A stretch of 64,000 bases of DNA, from NCBI GenBank assembly GCA_954871525.1, contig OX940864.1:6628001-6692000 (forward strand). Direction: 5' to 3'. Made by a program: the position numbers and the translations under genes. Numbering within the stretch: the first letter of the stretch is position 1; each line of letters starts with the position of its first letter. The notes under the pieces are model-generated. The model worked only from the letters and a program-made list of their open reading frames with translations, did not search any database and had not been told where the DNA came from. Source of the DNA: Parietaria judaica. Lineage: Eukaryota > Streptophyta > Magnoliopsida > Rosales > Urticaceae. This document shows, one piece after another, positions 46,001-59,300 of this stretch.

Positions 46001-47921
46001 TATATATATATATGAATAATTATATCTACTTGATCATTATATATTCTTCCACGGATAAGTACAAAGCAAGCAATAGAAACTTTTTCTAGGATCGGACCCA
46101 TAGGGATCTATGCGACAAAAATTGAAAAAGAAAGTACATTGTGATTTTCGATGAACAATTAGTAGCATAATATTTTCCACTAATGAATAGTTAAGAGTTT
46201 TTTATTTTATTTTATTATTACTATCATTCCAAATATATAGACTCAAGTTAACACACCAAGTTTTGTTTGGCTCATGTTTGCTCAGTGATAAATCCACTAA
46301 GACTCTTCGAGAGATCATGTGTTCAATCCTTTGAAACTCATAAATTGCATATATATATATATATATCTTGTAATACTGATAGTGCATGCAGTCAATAGTA
46401 CCGGTTGTTCTTACAGGAAAAAAAAACCAAATTTTAGTGTTCCATATTTCATTTATGGAATTCGGTCAGAAACGAACGGAATAAGAATTACTTTTGTAAA
46501 TGCTCGAAATTTAATTATTGTGATTTTTAAAAAAAATTATTGCTTTCGTAATCAATTAACCGTGTAAATCAATTATATATTTTCTCTGTATTCTCAATCT
46601 GATGGTCTTGATCAAAATCACCGCTTACAAATTTACATACAATCTACTCAAACATAAAACTTTTTATGTCTTAAATAGTACTCTTTATTAGTAAAAGAAA
46701 CGTACTTTTATCTTGTTAGACAACATTCTTTCTTTTCTAGAAGTTTCTTAAGTACACATACAAGCTCAGATTTGGGGAAGGTTACTATTGGTTTGGTTGT
46801 TATTTATTAATTCGGTCATCTACTGATTATTATGTCCTAAATTCAACAAAGATAATTTTGCAACTTTATGTACTTTCGTACTCTATTTTTCTATATGTTG
46901 AAATTAAATGTGTACTCAATCAATGTACACGTGGACTAAATAGGTATTATTGTATCTTCGACCTTATGATTTCAATTTATATGGCGTGAAAAATATGAAA
47001 CGGACTTTATATATGTTGCGTCTCCATGTTTGATTTGTACAAGTCAAGTTCTATTGAATTTTAATATATGAATTGATGAATTCTATATTGTCTCTGGTGG
47101 GCTGTCAACAGAGACTCTTCAACGCCATTGTTCGTTGATATCTATTGCTTTTTTTATTTTATTTTTTATTTTTGTGTATATCTAAAACACTATTTAAAAA
47201 AGTTGTTAAAAAAAACTATAGAAAGTTAAATAAAACCAAGGTGGTCGTAGCTATTTTCCTTTCATGTGATGTGACTTGGGAGCTTTTTTTGATTAATGCT
47301 TATCATTAATCATGTACTCTGTGTATTTCAAAGATATTATAATAAGGGAATAATTATAAATAACTACGTTTTACAAGTACTGATATTTGTATATTCTAAT
47401 TAAGGAAAGAGTGTATTATATTGTATTTTGTTATTGACTAATGCCAATAATTCAGGAATGATTTTGTCCAAAATAGCGAACATGAAAATGATTTATGCAG
47501 AGATTGAATAACAACATCAAATATGAAATATTTATGATCAAATATAAAATGGAATTGGGAAATTCTATCATATTTTTTATGCTAAGTGAACAAAGATTAT
47601 GCTATAGAAGAATAAAAAATTTCAGATCATACAGCTCATTGCTCAGTTGTGAAGAACCCGTTAATTTATTTGTATAGTACCTTTAGTTTACTCGAATTTG
47701 GAGTCGTGCCATTGCACGTTTCATTTCCTTTTGCTACTAACAAATTGTAAATTAATACTATTGCCAAAATATAATATTTTAGCCTATATTTTTCATTTAA
47801 AGAACGAATTATTTTATTAATGGAGTGTTTTAATTTTCTTAAAGTTGACATAGAAATGTGCAAGTTGACCCACTATCATTAGTTGAATTGAATATTTGAA
47901 TATAATTGATCCGTACTTACG
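43084..47921. other. Intergenic, no gene recognised
   Basis: AT-rich with many short AT runs. A patch at 43380-43660 has two G-box-like CACGTG cores (near 43394 and 43650) and a 76-codon minus-strand frame without any domain. A possible SINE relic lies near 46268-46345. ORFs at 44982-45791, 45892-46567 and 47495-47863 show no coding features. Confidence 0.45.
46268..46345. mobile_element. Possible SINE fragment (Pol III box A/B-like)
   Basis: GCTCAGTGATAAATCC resembles box A, and GATCATGTGTTCAATCC resembles box B (GTTCAANCC), spaced about 40 bp apart as in tRNA-derived plant SINEs. There is no clear 3' tail or target duplication. Confidence 0.3.
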
Positions 47922-47929
47922 GCCCCAAG

Positions 47930-48249
47930 TAGAGCTGCACAGCCGGCGTCGCCACTGGCGATGCGACTGGTCGCGACGGATTCCGGCGAATCGCGATGAA
48001 TCGCGACTGGGGGCTGAAAAATCGCGACGATCGCGAACCAGGGTGGCCATCGCGATGCAAGCTTCTGCAGAGGGCTTCTCTCTCTCTCTTTCTCCCTCTC
48101 ACAGACTCTCTCTCTCTCTCTCGGCCTGCCATCGCGACGACGCCACGACGCATCGCGATTCCGGAAGCCACGACGCGTCGCGACTCTGGGATCCACGATT
48201 GGTCACGATTTGTTCGCGATCGGTCGCGACTCGTGGGTGTGCAGCTCTA
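47930..48249. mobile_element. CpG-rich non-autonomous hAT element, 320 bp
   Basis: Perfect 12-bp terminal inverted repeats TAGAGCTGCACA / TGTGCAGCTCTA, flanked by a perfect 8-bp target duplication GCCCCAAG (47922-47929 and 48250-48257), which is diagnostic of hAT insertion. The interior is very CpG-rich, with around ten copies of the palindrome TCGCGA (as ATCGCGA, GTCGCGAC and so on) on both sides of a (CT)n core. These are probably transposase-binding subterminal repeats. Long ORFs across it in several frames are products of the composition and are not genes. The perfect TIRs and duplication suggest a fairly recent insertion. Confidence 0.9.
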
Positions 48250-48257
48250 GCCCCAAG

Positions 48258-49334
48258 ACCCAAAAACATATCATAAGCCCACTTGTAAAAAGTCAATCAC
48301 GGCTTTTGACTTTTTGTAGAAATTGATGTTTGGTTTATCACTTCATATATGTAATAACTAATTTCTATTTTCATGACAGTGATAATACAATCACTGTTGA
48401 TGACGTGATGATTTTCTCCCCGTCGATGTGGTCTCCAAATACAAATAGTATATGCTTGAACAAAAACAGAACACTGCAACCGTGCAACAGGCGGCACGGA
48501 CCACCGTTCACCTAAAAAAATGAGCCGGAAGCTTGTCTCCAAGCGGTCGGAGATCAGGATCCTACGCTCCAAAAAGTTAATATCAATTCATGTGATGTGA
48601 AGTTTTACCTTACGACTTTAAACATTATCCAATATGAACTAACGGTCGATCCATACAACAATAAGCTTAATATGCTAAACTTGTAGATTGGACCTGAATA
48701 TCTTCGTTGATGGGCCGAACTATTTTAAGTGTCCTTTTTTCAATTCAAGAATATCTTCCGAAATCGCATTCACACGGGTGAAAATTAACTTATTAATTAT
48801 TTATCATAATTTGCATTTACGAGATTCTATTTAAGCCATATTTATGTACAAGTGAAAAAGGCTGCATATAGATATGTATTATAGTTCTCAATTTATAGAG
48901 AGAGTAGTAGAGATTAGAGAAGGTATGAAGATCATTTTGTCCCATAAATAGAAAACGACATAGTAATCAACTACAAGACGACATGTCGCATTTAGTACTA
49001 CTAGTCTAACTCGAAGTCGTTTTCCTTCTAATGGACACGCCCATCAACTGACAAAAACTGCATTCCTAAAACGACAATAATCAATACGACATGTCCACAG
49101 TCCGATCGCCAATCAACGGTACAAGTCCACCTCCATCATCGACGGTTCAGATCGATTTACCGAATTCCAGCAAAAACTACCAGAATCTCTCTCTCTCTCT
49201 GAGTGATGAGGATTCAAGCTTCCACTGTGAATAACGGACTCAAATTCAACCTCTCCGGATTCGAATCATCGACGACGAAGTAGTGGATCGAGAGAGAAGA
49301 GCGTCGGGATCGAATCGCATCTAGATCCGACGAA
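48258..49334. other. Intergenic, GOS11 upstream region
   Basis: No gene is recognised. The last 150 bp before the GOS11 ATG are less AT-rich, with a (CT)n run at 49185-49200, typical of a plant 5' UTR or initiator region. Minus-strand frames at 48297-48572 and 49214-49420 have no domains. Confidence 0.5.
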
Positions 49335-51007
49335 ATGGATTCGAGTCTGGAGCTGCAAGAATCGGGGTGGGAAGAGCTGAGGAGAGAGGCGAGGAAGATT
49401 GAGGGCGATCTCGATGTCAAGCTCTCTTCCTACGCCAAGCTGGGAGCTAGGTTCACACAGAAAGGTCTGTTTTATCTTACGGTATCTCCTGACTGGAACT
49501 GGAAGGAAAGTGTTTGGATTGGTTGTAGTTGTGAGAATTTGTGTGTTTTATCCTTTTTCTGTGCTTATTTATGGAAAATTCAAGGACTAGAGAAGCTCGA
49601 ATTCTTGAATTTTGAGACTTCTCGCGGCAATGGGTGTCGATTCTTTAAAGATTTGTGCAGATGTAGTTTTTATTTGTGTCAAGGTAGTGTTTTTGAATCG
49701 GGTTAAGTGGAATTTGGTGAATTGTAAATCTTGTGAGAATTTGTGTGTTTTCTTTTTCTGTGCTTGAACATGAGAAATTCCAGGAGATTATTGTCATAAA
49801 TTGTTAGTCTTTGCTAAGATGCTAGAAAACATGCTTTTTTGAGATCCATCGCGGCAATGCTGCTCGAATGAATGTCGACTCTTTAGATATTTGTGCAGAC
49901 ATAGGTTTGATTTATGACAAGGTAGTTTTCTCGGATCAGGTTATGTGGAAACTGGATCGCCGACGGTAGGATCAAGCAGGTCTTGGAAGTCGATGGAAAT
50001 GGAAATTCAATCGCTGCTCGAGAAGCTCCTGGACATAAACGATTCGATGAGTCGATGCGCAGCTTCAGCCACACCGGCTACTTCCGTGACACAGAAGCTA
50101 GCGAGGCACAGAGACATTCTGCATGAGTGTACCCAGGTTTTTCTTTTTGGATTTTTTTCTTGTACTTCAAGTTTCAGAATTTGATGATGCATATTGGATT
50201 AAACCGTTAGTGTATCGTAAGTGTTTCGTGATTACAACTTTCACTGGGTTCATTAGTTGTTCAGGCTGGTCTATATCGATTACGGCTTTGTTGTTTCTTT
50301 CTCTCACTATATATTCCCTCTTTAGGAGTTTCGACGAATCAAAGGAAATATAAACTCGATGAGAGAACACGCCGAGCTCTTAAGTTCTGTCAGGGATGAC
50401 ATCAGCGAGTATAAGGTGGGACTCGAGAGGCTTTTGAGCCTTCTCGACATTATATTTAATGATTATAGTTCATGATTCTTAAATATTTTAGAGTGATGTT
50501 TCTAAACAAAATTTATGCTCTATGTCAGGCTTCTGGAAGTATGTCACCAAGAATGCAGTTGCTACGGGAAAGAGCTGCGATCCACGGAAGCATATCTCAT
50601 GTAAGCTAGAATCCTATTCGCGTGCGAGTCACTAACAACAATGTCGGTTTTAGATTTCTCAGCTATTTTTGGTCTTCGCTATCGTTCGACGCAGATAGAT
50701 GACGTGATTAGTCAGGCTCAAACGACACGAGCCGTCTTGGGCGCTCAAAGGGGTCTTTTTGGGGACGTTCAAGGGAAAGTAAAGGGCCTCAGCGAAAAGT
50801 TTCCGGTGATCCGCGGCCTACTCGGTATATCTCGAACTACCTGTTTAGTCGATTCTGTTCTTCACACTATTCTTTGACGAAAATCGGACCCGATTTTTTT
50901 TTTGGGTAGGTTCTATCAGAAGAAGACGGTCAAGGGACACGCTTGTTCTGTCTGCCGTAATCGCGGGTTGTACCTTGTTTCTTATTATCTACTGGCTCTC
51001 GAAATAG
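49335..51007 (+). CDS. GOS11: Golgi SNAP receptor complex member 1-1 (Qb-SNARE GOS11)
   Basis: SNARE for vesicle fusion in ER-Golgi and intra-Golgi transport, anchored in Golgi membrane. Six exons: 49335-49464, 49940-50136, 50326-50415, 50529-50600, 50695-50824 and 50910-51007, all with GT/AG introns and matching phases, giving 238 aa. The N-terminus LELQESGWEELRREARKIEG and the body (LDINDSMSRCAASATPATS) are those of plant GOS11, not GOS12. The SNARE motif runs from about 150 to 205, with Gln181 as the ionic zero-layer residue (LGAQRGLFG). A C-terminal anchor covers residues 217-236 (TLVLSAVIAGCTLFLIIYWL), followed by SK. The start is the first ATG in the frame. No damage seen. Confidence 0.95.
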
Positions 51008-54000
51008 TTCAAACCGATCAATTTAAAGAAAAGTTACACCTACATGCTCGGTAGTGGCTTACGGAATTTTGTTTTTGTTTGAACGATCAATTCTTATTAT
51101 TTTGAGAAGCTTAACCGTTAAGGTACCTATTTTTTTGGTGCCGTCTTGTCACATATGTTTTCTCTTATTATATGTATTCCATTTTTATAACTTCGTGCAC
51201 GATGTATTTGTCCCTTCAACGCTCTCTCTCCATCTCCTAAGCGTTTGGAGGTGAAAGTTTTGGCCCGGTTCCGACCCTAAAGCGGGGAATCGGATCCGCC
51301 TGAAAACCAGGAGCCAAGAGCCAAGACTGGGCCGGCTCAGTTCCTGTTTTCCGATTCGGTTATAGCCTTAATTTTAATTAATTTATCGTAATTTTAGTTT
51401 TCCAGGTTCAGTAAATGCTTTAATAACGTCTAAAGTTTTAGAGTGTATTAATCAAATTAAAAATTGGTATCTCTTATGTTTGTGTCTATGTATGTGTATA
51501 CATATAATATATAATTGCATTATTAATTAGATCGTGAAAAAAGAAGTCATATGTGTAGATGTGCTTAAGAGCTAACGATTGAGTCATATATGTTTTAGAC
51601 TCTTTAAGACTTAATTAACTCTATTTGACATAGTTAGTGATCATATTAATTGTATCATCCCTAAAAAAGTAATACTATTTGTAGATCTTCATAGCTCTTA
51701 GAAATATTTTAATTAATCTTAACTTTTATTTTAATAATTTTATGTGATACGATAGTTGGAAGAGAAAAAGTCATCAAGATTAAAACTCTTGACATATATT
51801 ATTAAGATCGCAAACAAGAACAAAATAATGAGCCTTCGCCTTTGCAAGTCCAGGCCGGTAACACTCCAACAATGACATCAAGAGCACAAACAAAACATTC
51901 AACTATCTTTTGATTTATTTTTCTTAAAATATATAAATATATATATAATTTTGAACCATAATATAACCGCGCTGCGAGTATATATTATGTAACATTATGA
52001 GCAGAGTTACTTCTATGTAGCGGAATTTCGTTTGTGTTTTTTTTTTTTTTTAAATTATCAAATATATTCCAAAAAGAAACTAAAAATAATTTGAAAAAGT
52101 TAAAAGAACAGTGACTCAGTTACCTGCAGAGGCTGCACACTGCAGCTAAGTTATAAGAAAACTAAAAAAATATAGTTGTTTTATTAGAAGAAATAAATTA
52201 TTGGCTTTTGGAAAAACCGGATAATTGCGGCAAAAATACTTGAAATTTAATCAATAGAAGCCGCAAGATTCTAAAGAGAAAAATAGTGACAAAGTTAATA
52301 ATTGTGCGATAACACATTATCTCGTCTTTTTTTTTTGTCGAGTTCAAATAAAAAAATATATTACATAGCTGGACGACCACATGCATGTGTATTTTACCTA
52401 TGATCTAATAATCATATGCTAAAAATAATTTACCAAGTCCATAAGAAAAGTAGATGAAAATATGGTTGTCTCATTTTTATCGACTTTTAGTACTTGTTTT
52501 TGCTGTTTTTTTTTTTTTTTTTTTTTTTTGTAATTTAGACTTCTGCAGCTTTAATTGAATAAAAATTAAATGCTTTTTCTGCAATATCTCTAAAAATGAA
52601 AACTAAGATGAAAAGAAATAAAATAAAGTTATCCAATTCGAGAGGAAGGTGAAAACCAAACATACGACCGCATTGCCATGGATTGGCAGTCAGTACACGT
52701 GGCTGTTACGGCTATTACACTGTATTAATAGTAACATATACATGTGTATATATATATATATATATATATCGATCACTGCACATATGAAAACAAGCAACAT
52801 TGGATTTATTAACTTTGTTTCACGTGTCTTGTTTGGCCTCTCTGTATATACCGGTGGAGAAAGGGGGATCCATCCATTCACACAGAGAGCTGATTTGAGT
52901 GGGACAGTAGGAAGTGAGGAATCAGACAGCAATCACTGTTTTGACAAGCAAACCCATAAAACTAAAACCCTTTTTCATTTAATTATCATCTTTATCGAAT
53001 TCTCTACTCTTCTACAATTCAACTTCATAAGAAACCCTTTGGAGGCAATAGCAACCAACATTTCCAATATCAATATGTGTACTTCTTTTGCTTATGTATA
53101 TTGAATAGTTCTTACATGAGAAAATTCACTTTCTATATTTGAATATCTATTGGTGAAATGCTTTTGTTAGATGCAATGTTACTAAATTTTTAGTCCTATA
53201 TGTATTTGTAAAATTCAGACGAAAATATTTTTTAGTAAAAAAGTTAAAAGGTAAAAACTATAATCAAGACCCTCAATTGGTCTTGTTTTATTAGAATTCT
53301 AAGTTAAGTAATTTTTCGAGGCCTTCCAAAGTTAAAAAAAAAAAAAAAAAAACGTAAATATATATATATATATATAAAAATTTAGGGTCCTTAAATTTAG
53401 AAAGGCCGAAACGCCGGTCTTGCTCGAGTATAACCAGAGTCGGGCCTAACCATTACCATAATCCCATCACTCGCTTGAATATCTCTCGCTTCTCATCACT
53501 TTCTAGACTCGACACGAAAAATTCTTGCCATTGCAAACCTCGAATATCCCCCAAGATCAATTTTTTTTTTTTACCAAATTTTTATACGTGTAGATATATC
53601 CTTTTTAGATTTAAAAAATAAATTTCATATATGGATCTTTCTTGTGTTTAAATTTACGATCTTGATTTGATCTCATTTAGGATATTCACTAGTTTTGCAT
53701 CATGCATGCTCTTGCGCTAGAGTCTAGAGTTAATGGCTCTCTGTTGTGCCATCTGGCTCGCACCGGCTAGGACCGACATGTCGGTCACATTTGTATACAT
53801 GATCGCTAGTTTCACTTCAAGTCGCAAGTAGACCGTGTCCTGCAATCTCTTAGATTAACTGCTTCTAGACGGGCTTTCGTGGAAAATATCGATAGTCACT
53901 CTTTACCCTTTTTCAAAATAGCATATATACGAATTAGCTTGTGAAGACGCATAATCACCTCTAATAAAACAAAACTTATTTGGAATGACTAACATTTGGG

Positions 54001-55582
54001 ACGTATGTGTATCATATGACACCGTAATATATCTAATTAGACTCACTCGATAGCATATCACATATCGCAACGGCGTGACATTATGCGTGGCACGCTATTA
54101 CGACACTCGTGAGATCGTGTAGAGAAAGACAAAATTTTCAAACTTTGAAGGGTATGTGTTGACCCAAAACTTCTAACACGCACAAATTTTGAATGTAGCA
54201 ACATTGACAAAAAACAAAAAAATACGCAATATTTAAGTAATTTTTTCCTTCCACGTTAAAGGTTTCGGATATGTTGCATGAAATGTTCATTATCCACCTA
54301 CTAATTATTAGTGGGAATTAAACTTTTCGTATTTGGTGATCTTTCCTATTTTTAGACTTGCTATTATAAAATTGATTTCGAAATGCCGTAATGGAAATAA
54401 TTATACGTTTTGAAATTAAATTCTAAAAAATATATACAAAGTACACACGATATTGAATGTTCTCTTAATTAGTAGTCAGATAGAAGTGCATTAACAACGG
54501 CCCTTAAAATCAGAGAGAGAGACATTCAAATGGACGATCTCTAGTCATTGTCATGTACATGTTCCATTGCATGTCTTCTATTCATACAATTAGTTTTCTC
54601 ACACATGACGTGTATAAGCAAAGATCTTCGAATTAGGGGTGGAATCGGGTCAACAATTGAGATTTAAGTTATTTTTCGGTCTTGATTTGAAAATATCATA
54701 TTTTTATAATGGTAGTCGGGACGGGAATAATATTCAAATATCTTTGGAGAACTTGGCCGGGTAATCCCGGCAACAAAATTTGAAGAAAAAAAGATAAAAA
54801 GTAAACTATACAAAACCTAGTAAGAACTCACAAAATACTAATTCAATGCTCGTATTTGTCTTATTTAAAATATGTGGAGCACGTAGAAATTACATTATTT
54901 TATTAATCTTGTACTAGAAAATAAAATAATTTGAATTTTATTATTAATTAAAAAAAATTCATATGAGTTTAAGTAAATATGATAATTATAATAATTAACG
55001 AACAAAATTCCAGAAATCTTAAAAAGTGGTAGAATGATTTCTAGCGGCATTTTGGACTTCTAGTCATAAAAAAATATAAAAAAATAAAAAATAAAGCATT
55101 TTGGACTTCTAGTCATAAAAAAATATAAATAAAAAATAAAAAATTAGACTATACATTTTTAGTCAATTGTCGTTATTGTTGTAATAGTGTATTTCTAGTT
55201 TTGGAAATTGAATATATATAGGATTGTTATGACTTATATGCACTCAGTATCCTATAATGCCTATATTGATTTAAAAAATGATTTTTAATATTTTTCTATT
55301 CCTGTTATATTGGTTTGCTTTTGATTACGACTTGTGGTCGGATAATTATTAATAATCATTGACTAATTATATACTTGAATTCCTTCCGCATCCCAACACG
55401 TATAAATATATTAATCATCACGTACTACGATCACATGGTTAATTATTTAATATTAATCTTCACATGTTATTGCCAAATATTAGGTAATCAAAACATATAT
55501 CCTTCAACGATTTCAAGTTAAACAGCAATTAATATGTACATTTCGTGTATGTATAGACATTAAGAACGTGCATATACAGTTT
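51008..55582. other. Intergenic, no gene recognised
   Basis: AT-rich DNA. It includes poly-T at 52508-52529, poly-A at 53333-53351 and a (TA)n run at 52748-52770. The ORF at 52649-53104 spans an AT repeat and has no domain. Patches of mixed composition at 53400-53470 and 53700-53890 do not translate into anything recognised. Confidence 0.5.
55047..55130. repeat. Short tandem duplication, 49-bp unit
   Basis: GCATTTTGGACTTCTAGTCA followed by an A-rich stretch occurs at 55047 and again at 55096. Confidence 0.9.
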
Positions 55583-56381
55583 GATATGATAGGGAAAATT
55601 ACGGCAAAAATACCCAACTTTTGGTCAACTTGCCTCCCGTCTACCCAACATTTAAAACTGGCGGCAAAAATACCCAACGTGCGTTGACCGTGACTTTGGC
55701 ATAAAACCGTTAAGTTTCCCGTTAACATTTGCAATGTGGCCGTTAGCGGCAAAAATACCCAAACTTTTTTTTTTGAAAAAAAAAATAATTTTTAATTTTT
55801 TTAATATACATATTATATTATCAAGTTATGACCAAAATATACATATTATATTATCATAACTTGAGGATATATGCGCTAAGAGTTTCACACTTATATATAC
55901 ATATTATATAATATTGCTTTGAGATGTCATGCTTAATCCCCAAAATGTAGGGTAAATACCCACCCGACCGGAAAAAAAAAATTTATTTGCCAAAACCCGG
56001 ATACGGATATATCCGGGTCCGGAAAAAAAATATCCCGGATATATCCGGATCCGGGATTTATTTATTTATTTTTTTAATTGTGTTATTAATTGTTTAGTCC
56101 CTCGTTTAGTTTAGTTGTTCAAATCTAACATTTTGGTACTTAAGTTCGGTTTTGAAAAAAATAAAATTTTAAAATTTTAAATTATTTTAAGTGTTTTAAA
56201 TATTTAAAAAATAATTATGAAATAAATAAAACATACAACAACAAAAGAAAGTAAATATGCGTTTTTATTCAACAAACTCGAAGGTCGGATACGGGAAAGT
56301 ACAACTACAACCAAATTTCGAACGGCAAACGAAGTTACAAATTGAAAGTACAATAAAAAAAAACGAACAATTGAAAACGAA

Positions 56382-59300
56382 TTACATTTGAATCTGTGAA
56401 AAGTAATTCGCCATTTCTCGGTCGAACACATCGTTTTCTTGTTGTCGCTTGTTGGCCATAATCCAATCTCTCGAAAGCATAAGGATCTCGACCATCAATG
56501 ATTTTGTACACTTGCGGCGAGGCTCTAACATCCTTCCGGCCATTGAGAATGCCGCTTCCGATGATACCGTTGAGACCGGGATTGTGAGAATGTCACGAGC
56601 CAACAAGGATAAAACCGGATACTCCGATCGATTTGCGTGCCACCATTGAAGAATGTCGAGGCCTTCGTTAGGGCACGGTGTCGGAGGAAGGTTGCAGAAT
56701 CGGGCGTACTCGTCGATGGTGTTGCGCCGTTGACGTCGACCAAGAACTCGAGATCCCGAACCGCCACCTCCTTGTGAACCCGGTGAAGAAGTCGACGTAT
56801 TGCCGCGCCCAATAGCCGTAAGGTTGTAGAATAAACGGTGATTGTACACGTATGGTGATTGTGAACCACCGGCCCCGCGTCCGCCCTATATTGAACCAAA
56901 AATATTAAGGTTTAGAGTAATGTTAGGAAATTAAAATAATTAATCTTAAGAAATAAAGTTAAAAAACTACCTGAGTTTGTTGTTGTTGTTGATTCGTTTC
57001 CTCCAGCTGATCTTCGATGTCGTTATATTTTTGCTCGTACTCTTGGTAAAGAGCCTTCATCTTCTGATCCGCATCGAAGTAATTGAACGTCATATAGGGC
57101 TCCTCCGTGAGGGCTTGCATGGCATTTAAGACCTCCTGCATTTTGGAAAGCTTAAGTGTCGGATCCACGATTACAGCGGCGCAATATAGAAATGAGAGCT
57201 TGTCAGGACTCCAATAATACTCGAACTTTGCAATCATCGGGGTTACAACATCGGTAAATAAAGCATTACATTTTGCGGTTTCAAAATGACAAAGTATATC
57301 GAAAATAGCGGGCAAAGCTCTCTGAGACGTGGGTGAGTAAACATGAGATAAATCAATAGTAATTTGATTAAAAAGGTGTAGAAAAGCATGGAATTGGATG
57401 GCTTTTAGCCATTCGTCCGGAGTGATTTCTTCGCGGTCGTCTTGCTCGAGGCTGTTGATCCAGTTCGTAAGAAGCTCCTTGCATGGTAAGACAGCATCCA
57501 ACATCATGTAGGTCGAGTTCCAGCGGATCGCCATATCCGGTTGAAACGTTCTTACCTGGTAACCGTGAGCCCTGCAATAATCTTCCCAAGAAACTGTACG
57601 CATAGTAGATGCTCGTATATACAAAATAATGTCCCTAATTTTGGCAATACTATCTGAAATAACGCGAAGACCGGATTGAACTATCAAGTTTATAATATGA
57701 CATGCACACCTTTGATGAAAACAACCGTCCCTAAAATTGGTCAAACTTTCCTTCATTATTTCTACGGCATTGGCGTGGCACTTGCGTTATTTAACGTAAT
57801 GGAAACTACTCTATCCTTAAGGTTCCAATCCGACAAAACTTCTAGTATCGCCTCGGCTAGGTTTACGGATGTGTGCCTAACCCTCATCGGCCTAAAACCT
57901 ATGATACGCTTTTCCATTTTCCAATTATCGTTGATAAAATGAGCTACGACCGTAATATAATCATCATTAGCATGGCCTTTCCAACAATCTAACGTTAAAG
58001 ACACTTTGTAAGAAGATTGTTGGAACATTTCTTGTAAAGCGGCCCTTTGCTGGTTATAAAATTTGATAATTGTCTCGTGGGTTATATAATACAAGATTTC
58101 CCTATAGTTTATCGGCGCCACCTTCATCATCATTGCGTTAAAACCTTCTCCCTCGGGCGCCGATATAGGCAAACCATCGCGTACAACCCACTGAGCAATA
58201 TACATTCTATATAGATCATCGGGTAAGCGACTTACCTCCTCCGCCCGCTTTTTCTTCAAGCAAGTCTTGACGTGGTTTTCTAGGCGGCTGTTGCCGTCGA
58301 TCTTCGGATGGGCCCTATATTCCTCATTGCAGTGTTGGCAAATCCCCCACTTATCTTCCAAGCCGGTTTCGTAGTTGTATCTGTAGTCGGGTATGAAGTC
58401 ATGCTTCCAAACCGCTCCCGTTAATTTCTTTCGCTTCCTCGTCGGCGGATGGGGGGGCCGACCGCGCTCACCCGGAACTAAGGGTTGTTGGGCACTTCCA
58501 CGTCCACGTCTAACTGGCGATGGCGGCGTTGGTAGAACTTCGTCAACTTCCTCCTCCTCGCCTTGGTCTTGAACGTAGTTCGGGTCCTCCGTATCATCAT
58601 CATCATCGTCCTCGGCATCGGGGTCGTTGGATTAGTTCCTCGACCTCGTTTCCTAAAAAACATAGGAATATTACAAGAGTTTAATATTAATTTATATATT
58701 ACAAGGAATATTACAATTACATTTTTTAAATTTTAATATTAATCATATTAATTTAATTAAATTTGATATAGTTAAATAAAAAAGTTAACGAAAATAAAAA
58801 TGGTATTTTCTAAGTGTGGAAATAATTATCAAGCTCTTTTGGACGGAACTCCCCGAGGTTCCACGGCCAGATCGACTGGAAAGGATGTTATGATCTCGCT
58901 TTAGGCCCAAGCTTTTCTAGACAGAACTCCCCGAGGTTCCCAGGCTAGCTTGGAGGAGATTGCAAAGCAAACCTTATTTAAAGTTTAATTAAACTAATAT
59001 GATTAAATGATTATTAAATCTCAAGAAATTCGTTTCTGATGTGGAATATCAGTCGGAACCGCAACCACAGAGCATACTAAGACTTTCAAGAGACGTGGCA
59101 AATTAATTAATTAAACTAAATTATTAGTTTTTAACTTATTTAAGTAACCATTTAAAGTTTAATTAAACTAATATGATTAAATGATTATTAAATCTCAAGA
59201 AATTCGTTTCTGATGTGGAAGATCAGTCGGAACCGCAACCACAGAGCATACTAAGACTTTCAAGAGACGTGACAAATTAATTAATTAAACTAAAATAATT

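Noticed and set aside
47896..48276. Several long overlapping ORFs on both strands rich in Arg and Ser
   Set aside because: They fall in the CpG-rich hAT MITE, where high GC removes stop codons in all frames; no domain or splice context.
52649..53104. 151-codon ORF, considered as a small secreted protein or miRNA precursor locus
   Set aside because: Crosses an (AT)n tract, has no signal peptide at its start, and no known miRNA sequence or convincing hairpin was seen.
58478..58663. Basic 61-codon ORF before the BED finger
   Set aside because: Out of frame with the transposase; the in-frame reading gives the acidic linker that joins directly to the BED domain.
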